A stretch of 36,519 bases of DNA from a virus. The position numbers were made by a program, and so were the translations under genes. Below the pieces are notes generated by a model. That model did no database searches and had not been told where the DNA came from. It worked only from the letters and a program-made list of their open reading frames with translations. Every line of letters begins with the position of its first letter. The stretch's first letter is position 1. Location of the stretch: IMG/VR virus record IMGVR_UViG_3300037849_000043, positions 1-36,519 of that record. One strand, written 5' to 3'. Positions 27,294-36,458 of the stretch are shown here, piece by piece.

Positions 27294-27742
27294 TCCGCCC
27301 GGTCAGTTACGCTGAAATCCTCAACGCGCCCAATGCGGCTGAATTACTCAAGGAATACGCCGGAGAGTGCTCAATCCCAAAGATAGGCCAGATAAACCCG
27401 CAAGCCGAGCTTTATGCACAAATGGAGCAATCCGGCAGGTTCCAGGTATTCGGCGCGTTCGATGACGACGATTTAGCAGGCTTTGCCGCCGTTCTGGTTT
27501 ATCTGAATCCCCACTACGGCAAGATGATTGCCACCGTCGAGAGCTTGTTCCTCGCCCGCAATCGCCGCAACAGCCGAACGGGAAACAGCCTGATGAACGC
27601 CATTGAGAACTACGCAAAGGAGAAGGATTGCGAAGCGATCTTGTACAGTGCGCGGACAGGGAGCCAGTTCGAGAAGCTGCTGACTATCTTGATGCCCTAC
27701 CAACGGACAAACTCTGTCTTCCTCCGACGCCTCCAGCCGTAG
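27281..27742 (+). CDS. GNAT-fold protein (T7 gp13-like)
   Basis: 153 residues; FQVFGAFDDDDLAGFAAVLV and the following beta strand (MIATVESLFLARNRRNSRTG), then SLMNAIENYAKEKDCEAILY, follow the order of a GNAT acetyltransferase fold, including an R/N-rich turn at the acetyl-CoA loop position. T7 gp13, a phage morphogenesis protein, has the same fold. Whether it acetylates or only adopts the fold is unknown. It overlaps the previous gene by 13 bases. Confidence 0.6.
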   Translation: MAAVVRPVSYAEILNAPNAAELLKEYAGECSIPKIGQINPQAELYAQMEQSGRFQVFGAFDDDDLAGFAAVLVYLNPHYGKMIATVESLFLARNRRNSRTGNSLMNAIENYAKEKDCEAILYSARTGSQFEKLLTILMPYQRTNSVFLRRLQP

Positions 27743-27771
27743 AGAAACGCATTCGGGAAGCATCGGCGAAG

Positions 27772-28134
27772 ATGAAGCCCCACGAGCACGCCTTCTATTG
27801 CCTCATGGAGCACACTCTTCACGCCGGGATGTACGCTAGAACCTGCCGGGTAGCCCCTGGAATGGCCTTTACAAGCGTCCTGATCAAGATTCCCACCTTG
27901 CTCATCGTCCATGGCGACTGCGCGGTCCTTGCCGGCGAGAAATGGCAGGAATTGAGCGGCTACAACGTGATCGCGGCTTCGGCGCACAGGATTCAGGCTT
28001 ATGTGACATTCGGAGAGACGGAAATCACGATGATCTTTCCATCGCAAGCACAAACGGTGGGCGAAGCAGAGAAAGAATTCACCGACGAATGGGCGGATTT
28101 GCTTTCTAACAGGAGTGCAACGTGTCAGGGATAG
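27772..28134 (+). CDS. Cupin-like phage protein
   Basis: The core (GMYARTCRVAPGMAFTSVLIK, LIVHGDCAVLAGEKWQELSGYN, IQAYVTFGETEITMIFP, then TVGEAEKEF) matches a phage family with a cupin-type beta barrel encoded in the tail region. The ATG at 27772 is used; a TTG at 27628 with a GGAG SD would add 48 residues but overlap the GNAT gene by 115 bases. Function unknown. Confidence 0.65.
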   Translation: MKPHEHAFYCLMEHTLHAGMYARTCRVAPGMAFTSVLIKIPTLLIVHGDCAVLAGEKWQELSGYNVIAASAHRIQAYVTFGETEITMIFPSQAQTVGEAEKEFTDEWADLLSNRSATCQG

Positions 28135-29159
28135 CGACTGGAACGGCATTACTCATCGGCGGAGGTTTGGCGGCGGCTGGCGGCGTGGCCAGTGCCGCGA
28201 TTGGCTCGAATGCTGCCACGAATGCGGCCAATACCCAGGCCACGGCTGCGGAGCAGAACGAACAGACCCAAGGAGCGTTAGGGCAGGAGTCTTTAACCGC
28301 CGAAGAACAGCAGAACCAGCAGAATCAAGCCAATCTTCAGCCGTACTTGCAGGCAGGCGACAACTCCGAAGCCTCGCTGCAATATCTCCTTGGTTTGGGC
28401 GGTCAGAATCCGCAGTCGGGTGGTACTTCCACGGCTCCCGGACAGACGCTCTCGATTCCAGGCGTCAATGGTTCAGTCAATATCCCCGGCGTTACGACCA
28501 CTACTGGCACGGCAGCAACCAATCTGGGCGGTTACGGCTCACTGATGCAAGGCTATCAGGGCGGCCAGTTTCAAGCTCCCACGGCGGCACAGGCTCAAGC
28601 CACGCCGGGGTATCAGTTCGGCCTTCAGCAGGGCGAAGGGGCCTTGCAGGCGGGCGCGGCGGCGAATGGTTCTCTTCTGACCGGAGGCACACAGAATGCG
28701 CTCGATCAATACGCGCAGAACTATGCCGACACCAATTACAACAACGTCTACAACCAAGCCCTCCAGACTTACGGGACGAATTACAACGTGTGGGCGAATC
28801 AACAGGCCAGCGAGTACAACAAACTGGCTTCGTTGGCTGGCATGGGTCAGACGACCGCGCAGACCTTGAATCAGCAGGGTCTGCAATCGACGGGCCAGAT
28901 TGCCAACACGCTGAACAGCACAGGGCAGCAGATCGGCCAGCAGAACTCGAATGCTGCGGCTGCTACTGCATCGGGTTACATCGGCAGCGCCAATGCAATT
29001 AACGGCGGCATCGGAAGCGCAACCGGGAGTTTGAGTCAAATGGGAATGCTCTATGCGCTGATGAATCCGCAGCAGAACCAGAACTCCACTACTGCCGGTG
29101 GCGTCAACTGGGGATACACCAACAACGATCCAAACTACTATGAAGGGTCCACGGGGTAA
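28122..29159 (+). CDS. Ejection/DNA-transfer protein (Gln-, Ala-rich)
   Basis: 345 residues, no cysteines, with a Gly/Ala-rich hydrophobic N-terminus (TALLIGGGLAAAGGVASAAI) and Gln-rich body; blocks such as ATPGYQFGLQQGEGALQAGA and YNKLASLAGMGQTTAQT match the DNA-transfer protein type found in podoviruses (functionally like P22 gp7). It would be packaged in the head and injected into the host. GTG start. Confidence 0.65.
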   Translation: MSGIATGTALLIGGGLAAAGGVASAAIGSNAATNAANTQATAAEQNEQTQGALGQESLTAEEQQNQQNQANLQPYLQAGDNSEASLQYLLGLGGQNPQSGGTSTAPGQTLSIPGVNGSVNIPGVTTTTGTAATNLGGYGSLMQGYQGGQFQAPTAAQAQATPGYQFGLQQGEGALQAGAAANGSLLTGGTQNALDQYAQNYADTNYNNVYNQALQTYGTNYNVWANQQASEYNKLASLAGMGQTTAQTLNQQGLQSTGQIANTLNSTGQQIGQQNSNAAAATASGYIGSANAINGGIGSATGSLSQMGMLYALMNPQQNQNSTTAGGVNWGYTNNDPNYYEGSTG

Positions 29160-29161
29160 TC

Positions 29162-30691
29162 ATGGCTAGTATCCCTCTTCCGGCTCTCGATATTCGGCCT
29201 CCTCAGCAGCAGGATACGAACCTGCTCGGGCAGTATGCCCAGCTTCAGGCGCTCAAAAACCAGCAGGTCATGCAACCGCTTCAGCAACAGGCGGCACAAC
29301 AGCAAGTGCAAGAGGGCGCGGCTGACCTTCAGATCAAGCAACAGCAACTGAAGGATCAGCAGGCCATGAGTGCCACGATGCAACAGTGGGGCAAGAATAG
29401 CCAGCCGCAGAGCAATTCGGGGCAGAATGCGTCATCGCCGACCCCCAGCTACGATGATCTTGTACCGTTGGCCATCAAGAATGGCGCATCGTTTCAGGCT
29501 GTGCAGGGACTTCAGCAGCACGTACTCCAGATGAAGCAGCAAGCCTCCACCATTGCAATGAACGATGCTCGCGCAGGAGCTTCAAATGCCGATGCCCTCA
29601 AGAGCAAGAACGGCCTAATCATCAATTCGATCACGGGCATATTGAGTTCGCCGGATAACCAACTGCCTAATATGATTATGGAGTCAGCGCAGCATCTTTC
29701 GCAGGCAGGCTTATTCGACCCTCAGCATGTTCAGCAAGCCTCCCAACTTGCTCAACTAGCGCAGCAGAATCCCGCGCAGGCCCGCCAGCAGCTTGAAGTC
29801 ATGGCGAAGAGTATGGGCGGCTACAATCAAATGCTCGAAGAGGCGCAAAAGCAGGTTACGCTCAAGAACGAGCAAGGGAAAACCGATCCTAATAGCCCGC
29901 TGTATTCGCCTTCGGCTCAGTCTGTAGCAATGGGCACAGCTCCCGGTTCCGCCCAGATTCAGCAGGGGGAAGCGCAGCAGGCAGCAGGCAAGGCCGGAGC
30001 CGAAGAAAAGGCGAGAATGCCCGGCGAAATGGCTCTAGCGGCGCAGCGCCAAGCTCTCTCTCAGGGCGACCCGAACGCAGCCGGTAAGCTTCTCGTGAAT
30101 GGCGATGCAACGCTTTCGGAGTTGAAGGCGCGCGGCTCGACGCCCGAGTTCATTGCGAAGACTCTTCAGGCAGCACATCAATTGAGCGGCGGTCAATACA
30201 ACGCGCAGCAGGCCGATGCCCAGTTCCAGGTTGCCAAATCTCCGGCGAATGTAGCATTCTTTGGGTCAGCCAAATCGCTCACAGATAAAGGCGGCACGCT
30301 CGACCAGCTCGCGCAAACAGCCAAGACCATCCCCGACAATCAGATTCCGGTGTTCAACAGCGTCGCCGACTGGGAAAAGGCCGCTACGGGGAGCGGACCT
30401 ATCGCCAAATACGCATCCCAGGCGCTTGGGGTTGCAGACGATTACTCCAAGGTTATGGGTGGAGGCCAAGGAAGCGATACTTCGAGATTGCAGGCTCTCA
30501 ATCTTATCGGCGCGAAACTGAGTCCAGCGCAAAGAGCCGGAGCAATCGAGGGTATCCGTGGCGCTGTCGGCTCGCAAGTGCAATCGCGGGTTGGCAGCAA
30601 TCCAGTATTGCAGCGTATGTATGGAGCGCAGCAACCTAACCAATCGGGCGGCACTGATCCCTTCGCTCAATTCGGCGGGAAGGCTCACTAA
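29162..30691 (+). CDS. Gln-rich ejection-type internal virion protein
   Basis: 509 residues, no cysteines, rich in Gln/Ala (QQQAAQQQVQEGAADLQIKQ), with helical segments ASQLAQLAQQNPAQARQQLE. Such composition is typical for head-ejected proteins that form a channel (P22 gp16/gp20-like). The C-terminal end (SRVGSNPVLQRMYGAQQPN) is less repetitive. Position after the DNA-transfer gene supports the role; it shares its last base with the next start (TAATG). Confidence 0.6.
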   Translation: MASIPLPALDIRPPQQQDTNLLGQYAQLQALKNQQVMQPLQQQAAQQQVQEGAADLQIKQQQLKDQQAMSATMQQWGKNSQPQSNSGQNASSPTPSYDDLVPLAIKNGASFQAVQGLQQHVLQMKQQASTIAMNDARAGASNADALKSKNGLIINSITGILSSPDNQLPNMIMESAQHLSQAGLFDPQHVQQASQLAQLAQQNPAQARQQLEVMAKSMGGYNQMLEEAQKQVTLKNEQGKTDPNSPLYSPSAQSVAMGTAPGSAQIQQGEAQQAAGKAGAEEKARMPGEMALAAQRQALSQGDPNAAGKLLVNGDATLSELKARGSTPEFIAKTLQAAHQLSGGQYNAQQADAQFQVAKSPANVAFFGSAKSLTDKGGTLDQLAQTAKTIPDNQIPVFNSVADWEKAATGSGPIAKYASQALGVADDYSKVMGGGQGSDTSRLQALNLIGAKLSPAQRAGAIEGIRGAVGSQVQSRVGSNPVLQRMYGAQQPNQSGGTDPFAQFGGKAH

Positions 30692-32142
30692 TGGGAACCA
30701 CGATCACGATGCTATCGCCGGACGGTGTACCGGGTGAAGTTCCCATCGCCAATCACGATGCTGCGATGCAGGCTGGATTCAAAACCGCCGTCACGATGCA
30801 ATCTCCCGATGGAAAGACTGGCTACATCCCGGCGGATCAGGTGTCCGCAGCAGCCGGTAAGGGATTCAAGATGGCTCAAATTCCTTCACCGGAAGACGGC
30901 AAGGCGAGCTATTGGGATGCCCTTACGAATCCAGTTGGATCAGGTGGGCGCGACCAAGGGCTGCTTGGGGGAATCACTCAGATTGGCGGGCAGGCGATCA
31001 AGGCTCTTGTGCAGCCAGTCGCGCATCCCCTCGACACCATCGAAGGGCTATACAACACAGTCCGACACCCAGTGCAGACCGCGCAGGGAATCGTCCAGAA
31101 TGTTAAGAATGACTATCAGCAGGGCGGCGTTCCATTGGCAGCGGAGAACGTCGCTGGACAGGTGCTGGGCGCTGTAGAGAGCGGGAGAATCGCTGCTCCT
31201 GTCGCCAGCGCAGCCATGAAAGCCCTACCGTCTGCCGTTGGGCGGTCCGTCCTTCTCGGCAGGACCCCAGAAGGCGCTTATGAGAGCGCGATGAAGCCGT
31301 CAACTACTATCGGTCCAGCCGACCGCGCTGCGATGGTACAGACAGGACTCCAGAACTCTATTCCAGTGTCTCCTGCGGGCGTCGAGATACTAGGCGACCT
31401 GATTGACGACTTGAATCAGAAAATCAAGGGCACGATTGCAGCCGATCCGACGAGGCCGATTGACCCAAACGCGGTTGCGACGAGAGCGGATATCGCTAAG
31501 GCAAAATTCGCCCAACAGGTGAACGCGCAGCCGGATTTGAACGCAATCGATGGATCACGGCAGCAGTTCCTAAAGGAGCAAGGAGCGCCCACCGACGTGC
31601 AGGGGAATATAACCGGCCCCGCGCCTTCAATGAACGCAGCGGACGCCCAGGCAATGAAGCAGGGAACCTATCGCGTGCTCGCTGGAAAATATGGAGAGCA
31701 AGGCAGCGCATCGGTCGAGGCGCAAAAGGCGCTGGCGCGTGGGCTGAAAGAGGAAATTGCCACTCAGTTTCCAGAAGTAGGAGGCCTCAACGCCGCAGAA
31801 TCGAAGTTGCTCGATCTTCAGCCAGTTCTTGAGCGGGCCGTGAATCGCATTTCCAACCATCAACTGATAGGAATCGGAACTCCTGTAGCCGGAGCTGGCG
31901 CAGCGGCGGTAACTGGCAGCACCACGATTGGGAAAGTTGCTATGGTGGCGAAAGCTGTGCTGGATAATCCCGCTGTGAAATCGCGGCTTGCGATAGCGGT
32001 CAGTAAGGGCGGCGGGATTCCATTTTCCCAGGCTCTCGCTCGCGTTCAATCCTACGCAACATCGCTTGGATCAGCATCTTCCGTTTCTCAGGAGAACTCC
32101 CCCTCCGACAATCCCAATCAACCATCGCCCGCGCAGCAATGA
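30691..32142 (+). CDS. Third ejection-type virion protein
   Basis: 483 residues. The N-terminus has two repeats (MLSPDGVPGEVPIANHDAAM; MQSPDGKTGYIPADQVSAAA), a GF/K-containing pattern seen in phage internal proteins; then a long helical Ala-rich body with a hydrophobic Gly-rich stretch (IGIGTPVAGAGAAAVTG) near residue 400 that could insert in a membrane. No cysteine. Probably a component of the injection apparatus. Confidence 0.6.
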   Translation: MGTTITMLSPDGVPGEVPIANHDAAMQAGFKTAVTMQSPDGKTGYIPADQVSAAAGKGFKMAQIPSPEDGKASYWDALTNPVGSGGRDQGLLGGITQIGGQAIKALVQPVAHPLDTIEGLYNTVRHPVQTAQGIVQNVKNDYQQGGVPLAAENVAGQVLGAVESGRIAAPVASAAMKALPSAVGRSVLLGRTPEGAYESAMKPSTTIGPADRAAMVQTGLQNSIPVSPAGVEILGDLIDDLNQKIKGTIAADPTRPIDPNAVATRADIAKAKFAQQVNAQPDLNAIDGSRQQFLKEQGAPTDVQGNITGPAPSMNAADAQAMKQGTYRVLAGKYGEQGSASVEAQKALARGLKEEIATQFPEVGGLNAAESKLLDLQPVLERAVNRISNHQLIGIGTPVAGAGAAAVTGSTTIGKVAMVAKAVLDNPAVKSRLAIAVSKGGGIPFSQALARVQSYATSLGSASSVSQENSPSDNPNQPSPAQQ

Positions 32143-32171
32143 CGGCGATATAACTGAGGGCATAACCGACC

Positions 32172-35100
32172 ATGATCGTCTCAAACATGAAGATATTTTA
32201 CGCTAATCTATTCGCGCTCGTGATATTGAGCGCGCTGTTCCCGCTCGCGGTTCATGCTCAACAGAACAGGTTTCCTCCGATCAACTGGTACGGAGGCGAT
32301 CCTACGGGCGTCCCGTGTACTCAGGCCACTGCTCCGCTGTTGCAGAGCCAATCGACAGGATTAGTCTACGCCTGCAACCCGAATACCTCTGTCTATCAGC
32401 AAGTAGCAGCGGGAGGCGGTGGTTCCTCTTATCCTGGAGTGACATCGGCTGGCACAGGGGGCATCGCGGGTAACCCAGGCTCAGGGCAAACATGGGGAAT
32501 CGCTGGGAATGGCGACTACACTATTGTCGGTGCGCCGTCCGGTAGCTATCTCAAGGCTGACGGAACGGGATATGGAACACCGAGCGGCGGTAGCAGCAGC
32601 CTCTGCTCGACCTGTATCAACATCGCCGCAGCGCCCTACAACGCGGTAGCTGACGGAGTGACAGACAACACGACAGCGATCCAGAACGCGATCACGGCGG
32701 CCTGTGCGGCTAACACCGGAATCTACGTACCCGGGGGAGCTCACGGTTACAAATTCACCCACTCGCTGAATGCCACCAATACTAACGGCTGTAATGCCTC
32801 GTTTTCCATTGAGGGTGACCCGGGTTCTGGATTCCTCTGGAGCCAGTTGATCGCGGCAATGGCGGAAAATTATCCCCCTATAGATTTTGGCGGATGCGAT
32901 GGGTGCGTGATCCACAACATTCAAATCATCGAGCCCGCCGGATCATTGGCGACAACTCAGCCTGTAGTGCTGTGGGATTCGGGGACACGCGGAGCAGCGG
33001 GGGGATACGCCAACAGGTGCGAAAATACCACGATCACTATTGATCCATCTCTCACGAGTGCCTTTGGGCTCATTGGACAAGCGACGGATCAGAGCATCTT
33101 TTCTAACTGTCATGTGATCGGCGGGAATACGGCGGTGATCTACGGCGAAGGCGTGGGACGAGGAACCTCTGTAACATCGAAGTTCTACTCTTACCCTCCG
33201 GCGTCGGCAGCGGGAACGACCGAGGTTGATTTCGACAACATCGCCTTCACCAGCACGGGAGGCGGGCCGGGCCTTCAGTTAACTGGATCGCAGGCATACA
33301 CCTTCAGTGGGGAAAATTATATTAACACGGGCTCCACGGTATCCAACAGTGGCGGCGAATTGGAACTGACAGATACAGGGGGGCTTAACAATCAACTCAA
33401 CGGCTCGATCCGTACCGAAAATCAGGGCGGCGTGGCCAATGTCTGCGGGATCGATTTAGACGGCATTTATTCGTTTGTTTCCAGCGGGCATTTCTCTGGC
33501 ACCTTAGATGGGTCTCCCGTGATTTGCGGAGTAAGTGGGATCAATGTAGCCGGAGTAGTTTGGAACTTTGAAGCCAACGGCTCTACGGATTTCAATTTTC
33601 CCGGCCAATTTGGGGCAAATTCTCAGGTGACCATTCAAAACTCCGTTATCAGCGCAGCGTTCGGAACTCTTGGCAGCTTGAACTTCGGATCGACGCTGGC
33701 GGTCGATGGAGGTTTTGGATACAACACCAAAGCTATTATCCTAGCTGGAATCACGAATCCCCCTGCGTCTGGAAGCACAATCTGCGGCACTGACGGATGC
33801 ATGTCCACCGGGACAGTTTCGTCCAATTTCACAACTCCAGTAACGGTGAATGCCGGGAGCGGAAACGACACTCAGTTCCAAGCCATAGCCGGGACTTCAA
33901 CGGCGTCCTATGGTTCGGCGGTCTCGGGGGCGGCTGCGGTCACAGTGCCTACAGTTGGCTCTCAGTCTTTTCAGGTCGGCACCGCTTCCACTTCATTCTT
34001 TGAGTTGTTTCCGAATTTTGCGCTTTTTTTAGTTCCCTCAGTAGGTACTTTCGAGGGAAGTTTCAGTACTCTGGACAACACCGCAACAGGATCAGCGGTA
34101 CATCTCGTGGACTACGACGGGGGGGAGGGCGCTGGAACTGGAGCAACCGTCTCGTCGAGATTTATATTCAGCGGCGGCGATCTCAACTATCACATCAGCG
34201 GACCGCAGGCATATCTCGCTTGTCCTGAATCATTAAGCTCCGGCACTAGCAATTACTGCATCTACGACACAAGCGGCAATCCCAGTCTCATCGGCGGTCA
34301 GGTGACCATCGGTTCCAGCGGCGGATTGAATCTTCTCTCCCAAGCAGGCTCCACGGGATGCGCTCAGATCGCCATCACGACAGGGGCAGTCACGAACACC
34401 GGAACGCCGTGCGGTTCGGGCGGTTCCGGCACCGTCACCACCACCGGCTCCCCCGCATCTGGCAATATGACGAAATTCTCAGGCTCTACGTCGATCACAA
34501 ACGCGGCGGCGGCTGATGTCGTTAACCTATTCTCGACGTGCTCCGGTACTCAATACCTTGGCGCGGATGGGGCGTGTCACAACGCATCAGGCGCGGGCAC
34601 CGTGACGAGCGTAACCTTTACCGGCGATGGCGTGGTTGATTCCTCAACACCTAGTACGGCGGTAACAAGCAGTGGCACCGTCACGGCAACCGTCCTAACT
34701 CAAGCGGCGCACACCATTCTAGGCAACCACACCGGCTCTACGGCAGCGCCCACGTTCGCCACTCTCACAGCCGCAGATATCCCGGCGGGCTGTCAAGCTA
34801 TCACGTCTTCTTCAGGCGCGGCGACGGTCAACTGGGCAAGCGGGCCTTGTGCTGTGGTCACCGCTAACACAGGAGATACGGCAGTTGCCGTCACATTCAC
34901 CAACCCGGTTGCGGGATATCCGGGAGGCTACTTCCTCGGGCTTGTCAACAATGCAACTCCAAATACATGGTCTTTCAGTCCGACGCCTAACCAGTTAAAA
35001 ACACCTATTTACGCATCTGAGGCGGCCTACAATTACTACACCTACACAGGCTCGGCCTATAACGGAACTGGCTCCAACGCGACGCCGACGCTGATCTACG

Positions 35101-36458
35101 GCACTGAGCGTTCCACTCCTCCGACCTCAGTAGCGACCGCATTCGTGTGCCACTGGAACTCGACCACGCATCAAATGACTTGCAGCGACAACGGAACCAA
35201 CACCGGCAACATGGTGACGCCGCTCTCAAGCCAAGCCGCCCACGAATGGGTGCGTTACATCGACAACACAGGCTTGCAGAATTCGACGCAGCCTGCCTGC
35301 GGAGACATCTCTAACGCAGGTACGGCCTGCCAAGCGGCCACTGGCACAAGCGGCGCTACTGTGCCTCTGCTCAACGCCGCGAACACCTTTAGCGCATTGG
35401 ATGGATTCTCTGCGGGAATCAATCTCTCAGGCTCGACATCGCCTTTGCAGTTAGCGGGAAGTGCAGGCACTAGCGGTCAATGTCCGATCTCTGGAGGCGC
35501 GGGGGTCACGCCGGCATGGGGATCATGCGGTAGCGGTGGAAGCGGCGGCGCGGCTCTCAACCCGTCCTGCACATTCGCATCGCTGGCAACCGGATGCACG
35601 ATCAATGTGGCCAGCCTGTCCGTAGCAACTGCCAATGTGACCTCCTTGATTGTCCAGTGCGCCACTCTAACCGCTGGCACGTACACGAACCTCGTTGGAA
35701 CCTATACGGTAACTTCGTCTGGCGGAAACCTGGCTACCGTGGTAACTTCTTTCGGATCGGCAACGGCGGCTGGATCATGCACAGCGAACGCAACCAGCGG
35801 GAACATCATTGGAGATGGCGTGCTGTATCCTGCCAGTGCCGCATCTACATTGGTTCTCAATACTCAGACTGCCAACACTGGCCTCTACGGTCCAGCTTCC
35901 GGTTCCGCAGCCGCGCCGACCTTCCGGGCTCAGGTCGCAGCCGATCTTCCGGTTGGCACGGTGATTACCTCGACGCCGGTAATGGGATCGAGCGACACGA
36001 TCACCTGCGGCACGGGGACCACTCTCCAGACGTTCGCAACCACGATCTCGCGGCCAGCCTTCACACAGACGGCTGGGGCGATCTGGGAACTCAAAATAAA
36101 GGCGATAGAAACCTCAACCGCAAGCGCGCTCACTTTCCAGTTTGGAGTTCTAGACAATGGCACGAATGTTTACCTTAGCGGCAACCAGACTAACTCCCTG
36201 AGCACCGCAAACCTTCCTGTCAGCGCCACTGTAGACGAGGAGATTTCGGGATCAAATCTTGCTTCAGCGGCGCTCACGGTAACCAACGAAGGAAGCGTAT
36301 TTTCTAACACTGGTTTGCAGGCCCTCAATCACACCGCCCAGACGACCGGATACGCCTCGAATAATGCCAGGACCATCAGTGTGACGATGCAGTGCAGCGC
36401 AGCGACCGCAGGCAATACCGTTACGCTTCTGGGCCTGACAGAAACGAAGATTTACTGA
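32172..36458 (+). CDS. Giant beta-helix tail spike with signal peptide
   Basis: 1,428 residues. The N-terminus (MIVSNMKIFYANLFALVILS, then ALFPLAVHAQQN) is a signal peptide with VHA before the cut; a second ATG at 32187 is equally possible. Residues about 153-450 are a right-handed beta-helix of the pectate-lyase-3 type (YNAVADGVTDNTTAIQNAIT, IYVPGGAHGY). The remainder consists of tail-fibre repeats, with LLNAANTFSALDGFSAG near 1066 and GSAAAPTFRAQVAADLP near 1240. It has over thirty cysteines. It probably binds and degrades host surface polysaccharide. Confidence 0.75.
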   Translation: MIVSNMKIFYANLFALVILSALFPLAVHAQQNRFPPINWYGGDPTGVPCTQATAPLLQSQSTGLVYACNPNTSVYQQVAAGGGGSSYPGVTSAGTGGIAGNPGSGQTWGIAGNGDYTIVGAPSGSYLKADGTGYGTPSGGSSSLCSTCINIAAAPYNAVADGVTDNTTAIQNAITAACAANTGIYVPGGAHGYKFTHSLNATNTNGCNASFSIEGDPGSGFLWSQLIAAMAENYPPIDFGGCDGCVIHNIQIIEPAGSLATTQPVVLWDSGTRGAAGGYANRCENTTITIDPSLTSAFGLIGQATDQSIFSNCHVIGGNTAVIYGEGVGRGTSVTSKFYSYPPASAAGTTEVDFDNIAFTSTGGGPGLQLTGSQAYTFSGENYINTGSTVSNSGGELELTDTGGLNNQLNGSIRTENQGGVANVCGIDLDGIYSFVSSGHFSGTLDGSPVICGVSGINVAGVVWNFEANGSTDFNFPGQFGANSQVTIQNSVISAAFGTLGSLNFGSTLAVDGGFGYNTKAIILAGITNPPASGSTICGTDGCMSTGTVSSNFTTPVTVNAGSGNDTQFQAIAGTSTASYGSAVSGAAAVTVPTVGSQSFQVGTASTSFFELFPNFALFLVPSVGTFEGSFSTLDNTATGSAVHLVDYDGGEGAGTGATVSSRFIFSGGDLNYHISGPQAYLACPESLSSGTSNYCIYDTSGNPSLIGGQVTIGSSGGLNLLSQAGSTGCAQIAITTGAVTNTGTPCGSGGSGTVTTTGSPASGNMTKFSGSTSITNAAAADVVNLFSTCSGTQYLGADGACHNASGAGTVTSVTFTGDGVVDSSTPSTAVTSSGTVTATVLTQAAHTILGNHTGSTAAPTFATLTAADIPAGCQAITSSSGAATVNWASGPCAVVTANTGDTAVAVTFTNPVAGYPGGYFLGLVNNATPNTWSFSPTPNQLKTPIYASEAAYNYYTYTGSAYNGTGSNATPTLIYGTERSTPPTSVATAFVCHWNSTTHQMTCSDNGTNTGNMVTPLSSQAAHEWVRYIDNTGLQNSTQPACGDISNAGTACQAATGTSGATVPLLNAANTFSALDGFSAGINLSGSTSPLQLAGSAGTSGQCPISGGAGVTPAWGSCGSGGSGGAALNPSCTFASLATGCTINVASLSVATANVTSLIVQCATLTAGTYTNLVGTYTVTSSGGNLATVVTSFGSATAAGSCTANATSGNIIGDGVLYPASAASTLVLNTQTANTGLYGPASGSAAAPTFRAQVAADLPVGTVITSTPVMGSSDTITCGTGTTLQTFATTISRPAFTQTAGAIWELKIKAIETSTASALTFQFGVLDNGTNVYLSGNQTNSLSTANLPVSATVDEEISGSNLASAALTVTNEGSVFSNTGLQALNHTAQTTGYASNNARTISVTMQCSAATAGNTVTLLGLTETKIY

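Noticed and set aside
28115-29002. Rightward 295-codon frame in another phase of the DNA-transfer gene
   Set aside because: It is Arg/Ser/Gly-rich shadow of the Gln-rich gene at 28122-29159; no SD or motif.
32000-32188. Leftward 62-codon frame with a hydrophobic start, overlapping the end of the third ejection gene
   Set aside because: It overlaps an established gene by 143 bases, has no clear SD and its composition follows the complement of the late gene.
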